Of a stretch of 64,000 nt of DNA, positions 21,756 through 34,356 are shown piece by piece. Position numbers and translations under genes: made by a program. Location: positions 42,052,990-42,116,989 of the forward strand of contig NC_092637.1 in assembly GCF_039555335.1 (NCBI RefSeq). Direction: 5' to 3'. How positions within the stretch are numbered: the stretch's first letter is position 1; every line of letters begins with the position of its first letter. This DNA is from Amphiura filiformis. Lineage: Eukaryota; Echinodermata; Ophiuroidea; Amphilepidida; Amphiuridae. The notes under the pieces were generated by a model. That model was not told the origin of the DNA. It ran no database searches and saw nothing but the letters and a program-made list of their open reading frames with translations.

Positions 21756-22250
21756 CCGTACGCAGGATTTTTGTTTGGGGGGGGGGGGTGCTGATTTTGA
21801 AAAAGTGGACCTTTTTCCCAAGGGGTGGCGGGCGATTTTGTGAAAAGTGGACTTTCTTTCCAAAATTTTTACATTTTTGACGAAAAACCCGTAAAAAAAC
21901 TGATGTTTTTGATCGCTACGCTCGCAAATTCTGAAATTGTGGGACTTTTTGTACACTTTGGCAAATTTGGGGGGGTGCGACGCACCTCCGCACCCCAAAT
22001 TTGTTATTTTTACGGCACTTGACCCTAAACTTTACGGTTATTTACTATATTTGTTTATTTTTTGTGTGTGTCTAAAGTGTTGCATCCAGTGGGGCGCCAG
22101 GATTTTTTTTTTTTTTTTTTCGGAGGGGGCATGGGGGGGAAGTGAATTTCAGGGGGTGGAAATCAACACATTTTGCGGTTTTTACAGGGCAAGAGTTCTG
22201 ACGGGGGGGGGGGGCATTCCAGGGGTCGCATTTAAGGAGTTTGTGCGTCC
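21756..22250. repeat. G-rich degenerate repeat ends
   Basis: Long G runs at 21776-21788, 22123-22160 and 22204-22214 sit in sequence such as CCCGTACGCAGGATTTTTG and GGGGCGCCAGGATTTTT. A related block is at 45770-45930. These look like decayed G-run-containing MITE or retroelement ends. ORFs here are open because of the low complexity. Confidence 0.45.
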
Positions 22251-22677
22251 AGGGACTCCTTATTTTTTTATTTTGCCCATTTTGGACTCCTTAAATCTCA
22301 AGTTGAAAGTGACCAAAGGGTCCGATAAAACTGTTTGGACTGAGGCATAAATGCACGGAGGCATAAATCATCAATTAAAAATAAAAAATAAAATTGATCA
22401 GTAAATATTTTGAATCATCATAGGCCAACAACACTAATAATTTCACTAGAATATTTGACAAATTCTGAAGTTTAGATTCGGACAGATGGACTCTTTCTCA
22501 TCGGACCCCTTAAATGTTGGTTTGGCAGGTACCAAAGGGTCCAGAAATATTAAATTGGACCCCTTGATTTTTTTTACCAACTCAACCATTTGATAACCAG
22601 CTATTTCACAGTAACATGAGTGAACTGAGTGACTGTATTTTCTACCCATGTTGAATATTTTATTGAAGTAAATAATA

Positions 22678-25634
22678 TTAAGGCCCTTCACAATTAATTC
22701 TTAGTTTACTATTTAAGATTTTTAAAAGGCATGAGGTAATTTAATTATTAGCTATTAATTACTTATTATTTTCTTCATTTTGAAACAAGTGGTCAACAGC
22801 CCAATATCAACATCCCGGTACATGGCACTGCAGATTTAATTATATTGCAATGGTTGATTTTATACATTGATAATAATATAGGTGTGTTATTTGTTTGTTC
22901 AGCATCATATAGTTAAGATTCATCAAAGTAAGAAAGTATAGTAGCAAATTAATGTAACTAAAATGTCATTTAAGGGTTGTGTAAAGCTATATCAGGTTGG
23001 TAGGGGTAAAAGTAAGATTATTGCCATTTTGACCAAAACACGTACGCATTTATGATTTGCCAAACAGAAACTAACAGAATAACACCTAAAAGTATCATTT
23101 TTTTTTTTTTTTGCATAAATACGACTTTCCACGATTTACAAATGTTTGTACCGGGTATGCCTGTTGTCAAGTCGATGACAGACACGCGTACCAACCTTGA
23201 ATAATTATACTGAATTGTGATGTAACATTCCGTACAGAGGGTATTCAATACGGCGTGACAGAGCCATTATCATTCAAATAAAAGTCTGGCCTCCATAAGG
23301 TAACAATAAAACAGGTAAGGTATGGCTGGTCGTGAAATCGATCTTGAAACCTGTCTCGCTGTCATCTTAAGCTACAGGGCGTCACTTGCATTTATTATGG
23401 AGTGCAGAATTAACCATCCATTTGTTGCCGAAATGAGTAACATGTAATTGTGGACATAGCTAGTTCTTGCTCTGAGCCCTCGTAATATTGAAAACACATG
23501 AAAAGGTCACTTAATCCAATATCAAGAATTATTCAGTGTTTCAAGCTCTACATCTGTGCCAAATTTGGTGTATCTCCTATGACAACTGTATGATGTCTAC
23601 ACATAATTGCAAAGTAGGCATATGCGATAGTGATAAAGCAGCAATGTCTTGTGCTTATGAAGCCTTTGCGCTGTAAGTTACACACATGCAATTTTTACAC
23701 GTGCAAAACATCCAGTTTTAAGAATATCAATATCACGCCAAAACGAATGAAGTTTTTGCAATGAAAGTAACACAATAAGTAGGTGACATTTATGCCATTG
23801 TATTTCACGTACCGTACTCAAATTAAATACAATGTTGATTAATGTTTTCAAACACGGTATATCATTCTGGAACACCCTGTATCTTAGAACCGTCCTTCAA
23901 CACAGGTGACAGTATAATTGTTATATTGTTCCGGTCCATTTACGACATAGCCTTCCTGATTTTAATACACGATGATACAATAAAACATGAGAGCTCGGTT
24001 TGAATGGTTGTGGAATCAAACTAGAGACCTGTTCCTTTGTCACATTAATAGACCTGATAAATCAAGCAGAACGACTTCATGACAAATCCTTTCACAGAAT
24101 TGACCGTGTTTCCAGCGCTGCAGTGTTGGTATTAACTTTGGGCTTCTTATGAATTGATTGTCAATACATTACAGGTATATACATTAAAACTCAAACGGGA
24201 GAAAGAATCGCGCATACGCACGTTAGAACATTTTAAACATTGTTTTAAAATTGTATATTACAATTTATTTACATTAACATTGTACCCTAAATAACATGGA
24301 CATTTGGGTGATATATTGATGTAGTTACGGGCCATATTTAGTGCCGATTTGTCCCAATTTGCTTTTGACTTGCCTGGCAACACATGGCTTGTCGTGTGAA
24401 GAAGCTTGAAGACAAAGTTGGAGACCCATAAGGAATTATATTTGTTCTCAAACGGAATCATGATGATAATCGTAAGTAAAAGTAATTAAATAACATAGCG
24501 CTATTAGCTCGCCTATGAACCTTGGTATTCGTTAGTTAACCGGATAAATAACTTTGGCAAAACTGACAAATTTGTACCAAAATTAGCGTTAACTCGTTAC
24601 TGTCGAAAATGCACAAAATATGGCTTCCGTGAATCTAAACAAATTGATATCTAAAAATTGGTTAATTGTATTACCATAAATCGAACATGGACATGCAGGA
24701 TGGTATCTCTAGAAGTCTTTTTGCCTAAAAAATTGGAATTTTGTTGAATTTAAAGTAACAAAATAACATGCGCCAGACAGTGGTCGACGAGAGTGTAAAA
24801 TCAGGTAGTTTTTTGTGTATTGACGAGCTTCGAACATGCCTTCGTTGCATTCCGAAGTCGCAAATATCTATCATAATTCTTATTTCAAGGTCCTGTAAAT
24901 ACCTCAGCAAAAGATAGGGTCATCGTCCAACACGGACTGCTCGAAAAGAGTTCACCTATAAAAAACTGCGTGGGCTGTTATGCGTCGTGTTATGTACAGG
25001 CATATTTGAAGAATTTCCTATCAACTAATAATATTAAGATTGCTAAAATATTAATCTAAAGACTTCAATCTTAAATGTGCACCATAAATTTTGCACCTGA
25101 GATAGATATTGCTAGGCAAAATTTCACAGCAAACATGGCAGTTTTCTCCCATTTCGGAGATATTTGAGACAATACAGCTCGAGCCCTTAAAGGAGTATTT
25201 CGTGATCCTATCATCCTCTTTTTATGATATTTTTCAGTACATATCCACGAAAAAAGCATATTCCCAAAATTTCAGTTGATTCCGATATTGCGTTTGCGAG
25301 TTATGCATGATTATGTGTATTACACTGCTCCATAGACAATACGTTGTAATTTCGTTCTGGTGCACCAGAACGAAATTCAAATTTCACGATATCTTTGCTA
25401 AACGAATTAATCTGCAAGAAATATTTTGTACATAAACATTATGTAGCCAGAGGTTTCCAGTGATATAAAAATCTCACTTTTTTTTGAGAAAAGTGGGGGA
25501 TGAGGCTGTGGATCACGAAATGCCCCTTTAACAGAGAAATTGGGAGTTAAAAATCAAATAATTAAATATCTTGCAATTCTCAATTTTTGATGCGGGGGGG
25601 GGGGGGAACAAGAAACTCAAAATCAATTGTGAAG
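22678..25634. mobile_element. Candidate 2.95-kb Harbinger-type element
   Basis: The left end (TTAAGGCCCTTCACAATTAA near 22678) and right end (CAATTGTGAAGGGCCTAA near 25617-25634) are inverted and flanked by TTA/TAA. The same TIR family bounds a complete 390-bp MITE at 62007-62402. The two ends could belong to one long element or to two separate decayed ones. The interior shows no intact transposase. A minus-strand ORF at 24725-24910 contains SSIHKKLPDFTLSSTTVWRML, which looks helix-turn-helix-like but is unproven. A complete MITE (25187-25531) sits inside. Confidence 0.4.
25187..25531. mobile_element. TTAA-flanked MITE with internal perfect palindrome
   Basis: TIRs AGGAGTATTTCGTGATCC and its near complement (GGATCACGAAATGCCCCTTT) are flanked by TTAA at 25187-25190 and 25528-25531. 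The centre holds a 30-bp perfect palindrome (25348-25377, centred on GGTGCACC). The TTAA target suggests Kolobok or piggyBac mobilisation. Confidence 0.85.
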
Positions 25635-25779
25635 GGCCTAACATCCATGTTGTTGGGATTCAATGAGTCAGTCCTACTATCCAATTAAAGTGCTGGCTTG
25701 GGGAGCAATCTTTTTAGTGAACATCAGGGATCCGGGAATAGGCTTGGGGAACATATATGATAAAACAAATCATTTGTTA

Positions 25780-26060
25780 AAAAAAATTATTAAAAAAAAA
25801 AAAAAAAATTGGAAAAAAAAACCGGGCCCAGATTTTCCCGATTTTGACCCGGCCGCGGCCGCGGAGGGCAACACAACATATTTTTTGTTTTGTTTTTTGG
25901 CCTTATTAATGCCGAAGGGGCCGGGAGAACATTGAGCTTTAAGGGGAAAACTACCTACCCCCCTACTGCGATGAATCAATTTCACATAACCCCCCCTATT
26001 GAATCAAACAAAATCACGTAACCACCACCCCCCCCCCGCCCTTCCGAACAATCACAGAGA
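25780..26060. other. Low-complexity A-rich and C-rich stretch
   Basis: A poly-A tract (about 25783-25808), a GCGGCCGC-rich palindrome near 25850-25862 and several C runs. No supported gene or TIR. Confidence 0.45.
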
Positions 26061-26085
26061 TAGGCCTACAAGCTAATGTCGAGCT

Positions 26086-26727
26086 TTAAGGGATGGGGTA
26101 TGAACGTTTGGACAGTATTTATTGTGGGACATCAGACATATCAAATTGTATTCTGAATACGAAGAATGTCCTTCTGATATCAAATAATTTTGATTTTTTG
26201 AAATTCGCAATGTAATTCGCATTTTATGGCGAATGATTTAAAATTGATATTTTTGATATTTAACAGTACTCGATAAATCTGATGATTCATACTTAAATGT
26301 AGGTGGGATGAAAAGTCGACGATCAATTGAAAATTTTGACCTTTCATATTGAAGATATGGATTGTTTTCCCAAAACACCAAAAAAAATTAGGTCTTTTTG
26401 GGTAAAAAATCCATATCTTCAATATGAAAGGTCAACATTTTCAATTGATCGTCGGCTTTTTCTCCCAGCTACATACACTTTAAGAATATGTCGTTAGATT
26501 TATAACATTTACTTCGAGGACTGTTATTTATCAAAAATGTGAAAAATATCAAATTTTAATAATTTGTCATCAAATTTGTATTATATCGTGAATTTCAAAA
26601 AATGAAAATTATTTGATATCAGAAAAACATTCTTCGTATTCAGAATGCAATTCGACATGTCTGATGTGCTCTCATGTCCCACAAAAATACTGTCGAAACG
26701 CTCAAAACGCTCATTCAGATCCCTTAA
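26086..26727. mobile_element. 634-bp foldback MITE with TTAA target, copy 1
   Basis: The whole element is an imperfect palindrome centred near 26395, with TTAA at both ends (26086-26089 and 26724-26727). Arm landmarks are GTGGGACATCAGACATATC, TTCTGAATACGAAGAATGTC and CGACGATCAATTGAAAATTT. A second copy in opposite orientation lies at 38130-38770. Confidence 0.85.
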
Positions 26728-26949
26728 CCTCACTACCAAGCAAATTTGACCAAAATATGATAAGGCAATTGGTATTGACATTATAGTGGTGTAAAGCATA
26801 CTCAGGAACTTCGATTAACATAAAAAGTCAGATCGTTAGTCTGCATGCATCCTTCAAAATTTAAACCGGGAAGTTTTTTTTTTATATTTCAATGTTTATA
26901 ATTTTTATTCATTTCAGCAAACAAATTAACAAATTAAGAAAATCAACAA

Positions 26950-27960
26950 CAAATCACAAAAAAGCAGCAATACAACAAATACAAATTTATGCAGTCACAC
27001 TACCCAAACATTCTAAGTTACATGATTAAATAACCAGATCAGTCCCAAAATAAATTATACAGTTACACATTCCTAAACAATGCAAGATAAAACTGAAACT
27101 TAGATGTCAAATCTCCATTTACGAAAGTGGCAAGAGAGTTTGTTTTTCTTCTTAGCAATGAAATACTCTGTTTCTCTATTTATTTTAATAAAAGCCTTAA
27201 GACCAATACTGGTGGGAGGTTTGTTTTGAAATTTACATACATAATATAATATTTCACACTCAAGAACAAGTATGTCAAAAACATATCATCGGGCACCCCA
27301 AAAATTTTATCAAATGTTGAGATATCAAAATCAGTATCATCTTTATTTCTATATAATAGTTTTAACCATATCATCCCAAAGGGGTTTGATGATCTCACAA
27401 TCACAAAAAATATGGGTTATTGTTTCTGGCATCTTATTGCAAAAGGTACATTCTGGAGAATCCCTCCTTTTAATTTTGAACAAAAAATCATTGAACGCAA
27501 TAGCTTTGTGAAAGATTTTAAAATAAAATGAACGAAATCGAGAATCCCTGAATTGAACATTTAAAATTTCAAAGATGAATTTGTTCCCATAATTATTCCA
27601 AGTCCTCAGGGCCATTAACCAACTCATTCCAAAAACACACACGCTTTTCAGGAACACATTTCTCAGTCATGATAGAATAAGCATATCGAGGAGTTTTTGG
27701 AGCTTTGATAAGGTTATCAACCAGATTATCAAAAATCTCAGAACTAGAAATATCAAAGTTTGGATTATCAATCCAATTAGAGGGAACAATTTTCATAAAA
27801 AATTAAATTTCTTCCTATCACGATTAGAAATATCGAAATCAAGAATTAGTTCTTCAAACAATTTACTACCTGGATGGGGAGGATTAAGCAAATCATCAAC
27901 AGGAGTGTGGATATCAAATGTAGTCACCCATTCAGGCAACTCCATTTGATATTCACACTC
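26950..27960 (-). pseudogene. LINE reverse-transcriptase ORF, 3' end, decayed
   Basis: Minus-strand translation in several frames gives the C-terminal part of a non-LTR retrotransposon ORF2. The segment at 27349-27657 contains CTFCNKMPETITHIF followed by C.I.PLW, the zinc-binding motif found after the reverse-transcriptase domain in many LINE proteins. The upstream piece, 27593-27796, includes NWIDNPNF and PEKRVCFWNELV. The downstream piece, 27180-27404, includes NPFGMIWLKLL and FLSVKYYIMYV. Frameshifts separate the pieces and another breaks the frame near 27800. The catalytic domain is absent, as expected of a 5'-truncated copy. The clade cannot be set from this much sequence. Confidence 0.75.
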
Positions 27961-28061
27961 CCTGTGTGGAAGATGTCTTTGCCGGGTGGGGATCGAGTAT
28001 GGAATTCAAATGGAATAGCCCAACAATTCTTCTTTTGTAGGATTTGAATGATTTCAATTTT

Positions 28062-28238
28062 TAGGCCCCAGGTCACATGGGGGAAAATGGTAAATCACAC
28101 ATATTTAGCAGCATTTCTCCTCATTTTTCACAATTGCAGAATTCAGCACAGCCTGTTTTAACAGATTTTTTCGTTATTTAAAAAAATCTGGCTGTTTTTG
28201 TGTGATCTCCCATTTACCCCCATGCGAAATGGGGCCTA
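28062..28238. mobile_element. 173-bp MITE with GGCCCC termini
   Basis: About 37-bp TIRs begin GGCCCCAGGTCACATGG and end CATGCGAAATGGGGCC. TA is duplicated at 28062-28063 and 28237-28238. A solo right end of this family is at 1644-1680. Confidence 0.8.
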
Positions 28239-28437
28239 TTTACTTTATATCAGTGAATCAAATTTCAAAGGTGGGCAAAATTGGAAAATCGTTCAGCTGA
28301 TCCGCTTCCCAAATGACATTATTGGGATGTGTGCTCGCGAAGCGCTCAAAAATTTTGCAAAAAAGTAGCCTGCGGATGAACTTTATTTTTAATACACACT
28401 GCTGTCCATTCAAGATAGGATAGGATAGGCCCTACTT

Positions 28438-28514
28438 AAAATTAGACATGAAACTGTTTCTTTCAGTGTATTAATAGTAAAAATACACTGAAAGAAACAA
28501 TTTCATGCCTAATT
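28438..28514. repeat. 34-bp imperfect inverted repeat
   Basis: Arms 28438-28472 and 28481-28514 (core GTTTCTTTCAGTGTATT and complement) flank an 8-nt loop. Confidence 0.75.
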
Positions 28515-29673
28515 CAGTAACACCAAGAATTTTTTAAAAGGCATATATCCAAGGATTATGTTTTTAACTGACATAATTAAAGAAAAAAATATTGCTTTTT
28601 ATTTGACCGAGAAAATGAATTTCATAGCAAAAAAGGTGTAACTCTGAATTGTTTTCAAGTTGATTTCAACATGTATCGAGCGACTTTTAGCGCGACTAAA
28701 TGCATAACAATAGAAGCTGGTCAGTACCCTACTGAGTGTACTCCCCCGGGCGTACTCTCGGTTGCATTTCATGGTCGCGAAATTGACCAGTCGATCAAGA
28801 TGACCAGTTTCACTTTGAACTTTGCCTGAACACAGATATTCAAAATCTGTGGCCTGAATCAGTCACCGTCTTTTGTACTGAACTTCCACTTGGCTGTGTG
28901 CCCGGGGCTGTGTGGTATTCTTTGTGCTATTATGTACGTGTTCGTATTTCGTATAGCGTGCACATGTACTAGTATATCACTGACAGCCAAACGGGAATTT
29001 CTGCAAGTTTTTCGTAAAGCAGGTAAAATTTTCATTTAATAATATCTTTGATCGCATCTCTAAGATGCGCGATATTTAGTTATTATATACAGTGATGTTT
29101 TAAACAAGCTCAAATCGTTTTTCATGTTTTTACTACAAGAACACGATGTTTCAATATTGCTCACTGGTTCAGCCATATTCAAATTATGGGTTGCTGACCA
29201 TTTTCATATCAAACGGGTTCAAATGTATGGAATCAGGTTTGCCAAATCATTATTAAACCATCTCACACAAAAGTGCTACCCATCCAATTTTCACATAACC
29301 AAATTACACCCCTTAGACGAGGTATTGTTGGTCGAAGCAACCAAATCGATTTTCATTACTTAGATCAATATATTATTGAAAATTAACACCTTGATGTTTT
29401 GCAGAAGTTCATTCTACAACTCGAATACTCTGCAAACTTGCTTAATTTATTGTTATTAATTAGTTATGTACGTTTTACAAAAGTGTTGTTGTTTTAGCCC
29501 TCTTTACAACGTAACTCAAGAACCGCAGCACCTATAAAAGTATATCTGTGACATTTTAATTCTTCTACACGCTCGCTATGAATTGAGCAATGCAATTTTT
29601 GCCAAAGCTCACTACCATTCGTAAGATGCTGTGAACTACCAAATCACAACAGTTTAAAATAATCAATAACCTT
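28515..29673. other. No gene seen
   Basis: Unassigned. A plus-strand 79-codon ORF at 29124-29363 has no domain, splice context or repeat support. Confidence 0.4.
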
Positions 29674-29906
29674 TAATAAAATTCCCTTTAAAAGGAAAGC
29701 CAGCCTCAATGTAGAAGAGGTCTTGTAATTAGTTTTGGTCAATGTGAAAGGCATTTTTAGGATCACGCTTACATCTACATGACAGTCCACCAAACCATCA
29801 ACGATGAGAACATGCACACTGAAACAGCAGAAAACATTAATTCCTAATCTCATGTCAACTCTTTTAATTCATTACATGTACTCCAAATTGTTCTGGTCTG
29901 TTTGTT

Positions 29907-29937
<31 letters not shown>

Positions 29938-31110
29938 CGTTGGGTTTTTGTCTTTTCAGCTTTTTACCCACGATATCTCAATTTCCAATTTTGTAATACC
30001 AGAACTTACGAACTCAATATCTTCGCTTAGGAATGTCCGATTTCACTGCTTTCGATATATACACTGCCGGTTTGAGTTAACTTACATGTACATTTTATTT
30101 TAAAATAACTTAATTAATTCGCAATGTATAGTTTAAGCCTACTATATTATAATAGATAGTGGCCAGCACATTTATAAAGGACTGGTTACTCACTACAATC
30201 TTCACTCTTAAACTGTTTTTCTGAATGTGCTGATCATGTTGATTGCTAGTCGGAAACTCCTGCGAAGCTATGGACATGGCATCTTACATACTCCATTCTA
30301 TAACAGTCTGCCTAGTGCCTTGTGTGTTTTCTCTTCAATCATTTTGTTGAATGTAATTTTATGAATCAAATAGTTATGTGTCATTTTATTTATAATAAAG
30401 AAGTTATTAAATTAATAAAGTAAGACAATTTATTTATCTATAAGTGCATGTCAAATGGGGTACATTGTTCAATACTATATGCATAAATTATGCCCATATT
30501 ATAGCTAGGCCCTAAAACTTTATTTTGCATCGGATTTTTCCGTTGAAAAGACAAAACTGATGTTTATGATAGCAACCATTTCATCAATAACATTTTGAGT
30601 CATTTTTATCCATAAAACGACACAGGATATGATAGATAACTACTTTCACATCAATATGGTCCATATGATCACAGATTGTTGAGAATCTGTGATATGATCC
30701 GGGGATATGATGAAGATTTTGATTCTATAGATCTGTTATCAACATGATATCACGCTGTTCAGTGGTCAAGGAGTAAGGACCCCCGGTCAAGGACACTGAT
30801 ATGACGGATTTTCTTCTGCTGACCATATGATGCTATATATATTAACTATTATTGTTACATTTAGGCCTTTAAACTTTTAAAGTCATAATTAATTAGTTCA
30901 AACATAACTTTGGTAATACTCACTCGTTTTCGTTCGTTGAAACGGCAAAACATACTTACTTTTCCTAACAAATCGAATTAAAATATTTAAAAAAAATTTA
31001 ACCACAAAAGTAAAAAAAAATCATTCCAATACCACTAAAATATAATCTCTTGAGTAAACTGACCCCAAACCTGAAACAGGTACCAGCCCCGAATGGGCTG
31101 GCGAAAAGGC
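29674..31110 (+). mobile_element. 1.44-kb dispersed repeat, copy 2
   Basis: Same family and orientation as 16338-17685. Shared landmarks include GTGAAAGGCATTTTTAGGAT, GAGAACATGCACACTGAAAC, CTATGGACATGGCATCTTAC and CGTTGAAACGGCAAAACATA, in the same order. The 3' hairpin is CCAGCCC-loop-GGGCTGG (31083-31101) followed by CGAAAA. A GTT microsatellite at 29906-29943 is specific to this copy. Confidence 0.65.
29906..29943. repeat. GTT microsatellite
   Basis: About eleven GTT units with one interruption, inside the dispersed repeat. Confidence 0.85.
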
Positions 31111-31205
31111 GAAACATACCCTAATGGCGTCAACTGAGAGATATCTAATTTATACCGTAAGTGGCTAAACACTGAGTTACTTTCTTAGTCACTGGGTCAA
31201 TTTAT

Positions 31206-31460
31206 TAGGGGCTGTGCAATAATTATGAGCCCCGTGGCGGATCTAGAGCAGCCAAAGAGGGGGGGGGGAAGAAAAAAAATCATAAAATTTAAAAAATGGC
31301 AGTCTCGAACCTAAACCTTTTTAGAGTGTGCCAAAATTACTGCCCCTCGACTTGCCATTGCCAAAATTGCTCCCCCCTTGGCTAAGTTCTTGTTCTTGCC
31401 CCCCCCGGCCCCCCCCCTTTGTATCCTCCCCCGCGGCTCATAGTTATTGCACAGCCCCTA
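31206..31460. mobile_element. 251-bp MITE with GGGGCTGTGCAATAATTATG ends
   Basis: About 25-bp TIRs at 31208 and 31458, flanked by TA (31206-31207 and 31459-31460). The interior is G-run then C-run sequence with a GCCAAAATTGC unit. A relative with similar ends is at 58596-59071. Confidence 0.85.
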
Positions 31461-31687
31461 AAACAAAGCGAAATTTTTTTAATTGTCTTCTTAAATTGGG
31501 TACTCCATAAAATATTTTTTAATGTATTCTACACGTTTATGTGCCTGTTTATATAATGTAGCTATTTTCATGATTTCGACGCCGTGAGTGCTGTTGTGTG
31601 AGATGTGATGTGAGAATTGGGGAATTGGTTGTGTGTTTTGTTTTTGCAACGTAGTAGGGGACTACTAAAAAGTATATATGTATATCC

Positions 31688-31725
31688 ACTGTAAAAAACA
31701 ACGGATAACACTTAATAAACACTAA
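31688..31725. repeat. Partial match to the 3.8-kb MITE terminus
   Basis: CACTGTAAAAAACAACGG followed by AACACTTAATAAACACT resembles the terminal 35 bp of the element at 3826-4146. It appears to be a solo end. Confidence 0.5.
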
Positions 31726-31750
31726 AACGCGTTAAAAGAGTTTTCAGAAA

Positions 31751-32869
31751 TACTTTGGTGGGGGGGCTGGTAAAAAGGGAGGGGGACCAAAAAAGTTTTG
31801 GACCTTAAAAGAGGGGGACCAACAAGTTTTAGGTGGTAGGAAAGGGTGGGCTAAAAAAGTTTTCCTCTTCAAAACCCAAAATTTTCACGCGCTTCGCGCG
31901 CATTGAGACCCTCTATATCACTTTTAACATGGGCAAGTTTTCGTTTTCAGTGCTTTTGTTTGAAAAAATGATGGCACTTAGTGTACACATATCTATTAAT
32001 GAATATAACATTAAAGATGATCAGCAACATCTGGGTTGGTCTAAGAAATACTGGCACTTGTTATCATAAAATTTTATATCTTTTCAAAGTAGGCTACAAA
32101 TCAGTATGATTATGTAGTGTACCAATCTGATCAAATACAACTAAATCAAGAAAATACTGCAAATAAATTGTATTTCTTTGCACGTAAACTGCACACTTCA
32201 GCATGTTCAGTTTACTATTTCTCATTGCAAAATTATTTTGTACACAAAGGCCCATGGGTAGATTTACCATAGGCAGAGTGGGCACAGGTGCAGGCCCAGG
32301 TACCACGGTATTTGGGGCCAAAACTGATATCTGTGTACATTTGCGTGACCAAATTAATCTCATATTTGACCATTTTAGCTTTTTGCATAAATTAGTTCTA
32401 ATTTTAACAATATTTGACCATTCAAGCTTCAATATGGCCAAATTTTTTGGGCGGTTCATGCGCATTTGTACAGTACTAGGCCTATCATAATAGCCACGGA
32501 TCCAAATTATGCACCTATGAACCTCCAAATGAATCCTCTATTTCATTTATCCATGTAAAATCAGATAAACACCCTGATTAGGGACAAATCTAAATTAAGT
32601 ATAAAATGAAAATTTCCTTGTGCTTGTATTTCATGCGCAATTGTTCCACCGGGAATGTTTCAAACATTTGCCTCCCTCAATGACGTGTGACCCAGAAACC
32701 ACACCACTGGAAACAACACTAAGTATGTTTGTCATACGATAATGGTGGGGGGGTCAAAAAGTTTTATCTGTCAAAAGAGGGGGTCAAAAAGTTTAGCGGT
32801 CCATCGAGGGGGGGTCAAAAAAGTTTTCGAGTGAAAAATTTGAGGTAGACCAGCCCCCCTACCAAAGTA
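31751..32869. mobile_element. 1.1-kb TIR element with G-rich sub-terminal repeats
   Basis: The ends CTTTGGTGGGGGGGCTGGT and complement (CCCCCCTACCAAAG) are flanked by TA (31751-31752 and 32868-32869). Next to each end are repeats of GAGGGGGACCAAAAAAGTTT on the left and GGGGGGTCAAAAAGTTT on the right. The interior (about 31880-32730) is not palindromic. ORFs at 32094-32528 (minus) and 32203-32490 (plus) overlap antisense and are not convincing. Confidence 0.6.
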
Positions 32870-32872
32870 TTA

Positions 32873-33338
32873 ATGAACACTCCCTTATATTTATATTCTA
32901 CACGTAAAAGTATAGGACACCATATCATGTTTATAGAAGGATTGATTGATGGATTAGTAACACTAAATAACATAATATATGGATATTATGTGCTGCACGA
33001 TTTAGGGACAGAAAAATTTGCTGTGTTTACGAACACAGCACTAAAACGCAGCAAATGTAGCCCTCATCGGATTCGGAGCGTCTGACAAAATCCCTTCGAA
33101 CCATCCGCGTAAACGTTGTTGATGTACGATATGCCTGGACTCTGTGCTTCCACCATTCCAAATATTTCACCTGCTACGATATCTAGGTCTACATTTCAGA
33201 AGTTTGGATTACGATACGTTTCAGATTTACAAAATTTGGATAGTGCTCTACTTAGTAAGCTTACATGTACTTATGTACTGTGAACTGGAAGTTTGAGGTA
33301 CATTGTATCTACATTGTATACTAGTATAGCGAGGTATT
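32873..33338. other. No gene seen; small palindrome
   Basis: GCTGTGTTTACGAACACAGC at 33020-33040 resembles the palindromic core of the satellite at 36000-37625. Otherwise unassigned. Confidence 0.4.
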
Positions 33339-33394
33339 AAATAAAGTGCCATATTCTTCAAATCAATTAATTTAAAGAATATGGCACTTTATTT
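33339..33394. repeat. 20-bp perfect inverted repeat
   Basis: Arms 33339-33358 and 33375-33394 (core AAAGTGCCATATTC) flank a 16-nt A/T loop. Confidence 0.85.
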
Positions 33395-34297
33395 GTTACT
33401 GAGGTAAGTAATACTTTTCTTAATTTTAGGTAAGTCCTGATAGTTAAGTAAAAGATGACAGAGAACATGAGCCAGAATTAATAATAATGTCCTGATAGTG
33501 GCCTACTTGGTGTAGTTGAAAAAGATGTGATCTCTGAACCATTCTCCTAGCTCCCAGTACATTGTCGGACTGTATGCCTGGTAACCAATGCTCGGTAACC
33601 ACGGTAACGATGGGTAGTTAAAAGTTAAAAGTGTATTTATTTTGTCACAGAGTGCCAACTGTGTTCCAATATCTGTGGTTCAAGTGAAGTTCAGACTTTT
33701 ACATTTCTGCATAGGCCTACCTGGTAGCTGAAAAGGAACATGCTAACAAATATAAGGGAGCATGTCCCACAATACAAAATTAATAAATAATTTAATCAAA
33801 AATAAAATTAAGAAAAACATAAGGGACGAAATAAATAAAAAGCAAGACCTTATCTTGTCAAGCATGATACGAGGAACATGAAAAAAAAATAAGGGAGATT
33901 TATCCTACTACAAAATTAATTATTTAATTAAGAACAAAATAAAGAAAAACATAAGGGACGAAATAAAATAAAACGCAAGACATTATCTTGTCAAGCATGA
34001 TATGAAGAACATAGAAAATAGAAGAGCCCATGCCCCACATTTAAAATAAAATAAAGAAAAACACAAGGGGCGAAATAAATAAAAAGCAAGACCTTATTTT
34101 GTCAAGCATGATACGAGGAACATGAAAAAAAAATATAATGGAGCAGAACCCTCTAAAAAAATAATTAATCATTTAATTAAAAAATAAAATAAAGAAAGAA
34201 AAACATAAGGGGCGAAATAAATAAAAAGCAAGACCTTATCTTGTCAAGTATGATACGAGGAACATGAAAAAATATAAGGAAAATTTCCCCCCACAAA

Positions 34298-34356
34298 ATT
34301 CATTCATTCATTCATTCATTCATTCATTCATTCATTCATTCATTCATTCATTCATT
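34298..34356. repeat. ATTC microsatellite in satellite A
   Basis: About 14 ATTC units replacing the TTAATTAA segment of one monomer. Confidence 0.9.

Noticed and set aside
23374..23880. Mariner-like element with TACAGGG ends
   Set aside because: TACAGGGCGTC near 23375 and ACACCCTGTA near 23871 pair for only about 8 bp, too short and mismatched to claim.
32094..32528. 144-codon minus-strand ORF
   Set aside because: It lies inside a TIR element, overlaps a 95-codon antisense ORF, and has no recognisable domain or supporting signals.
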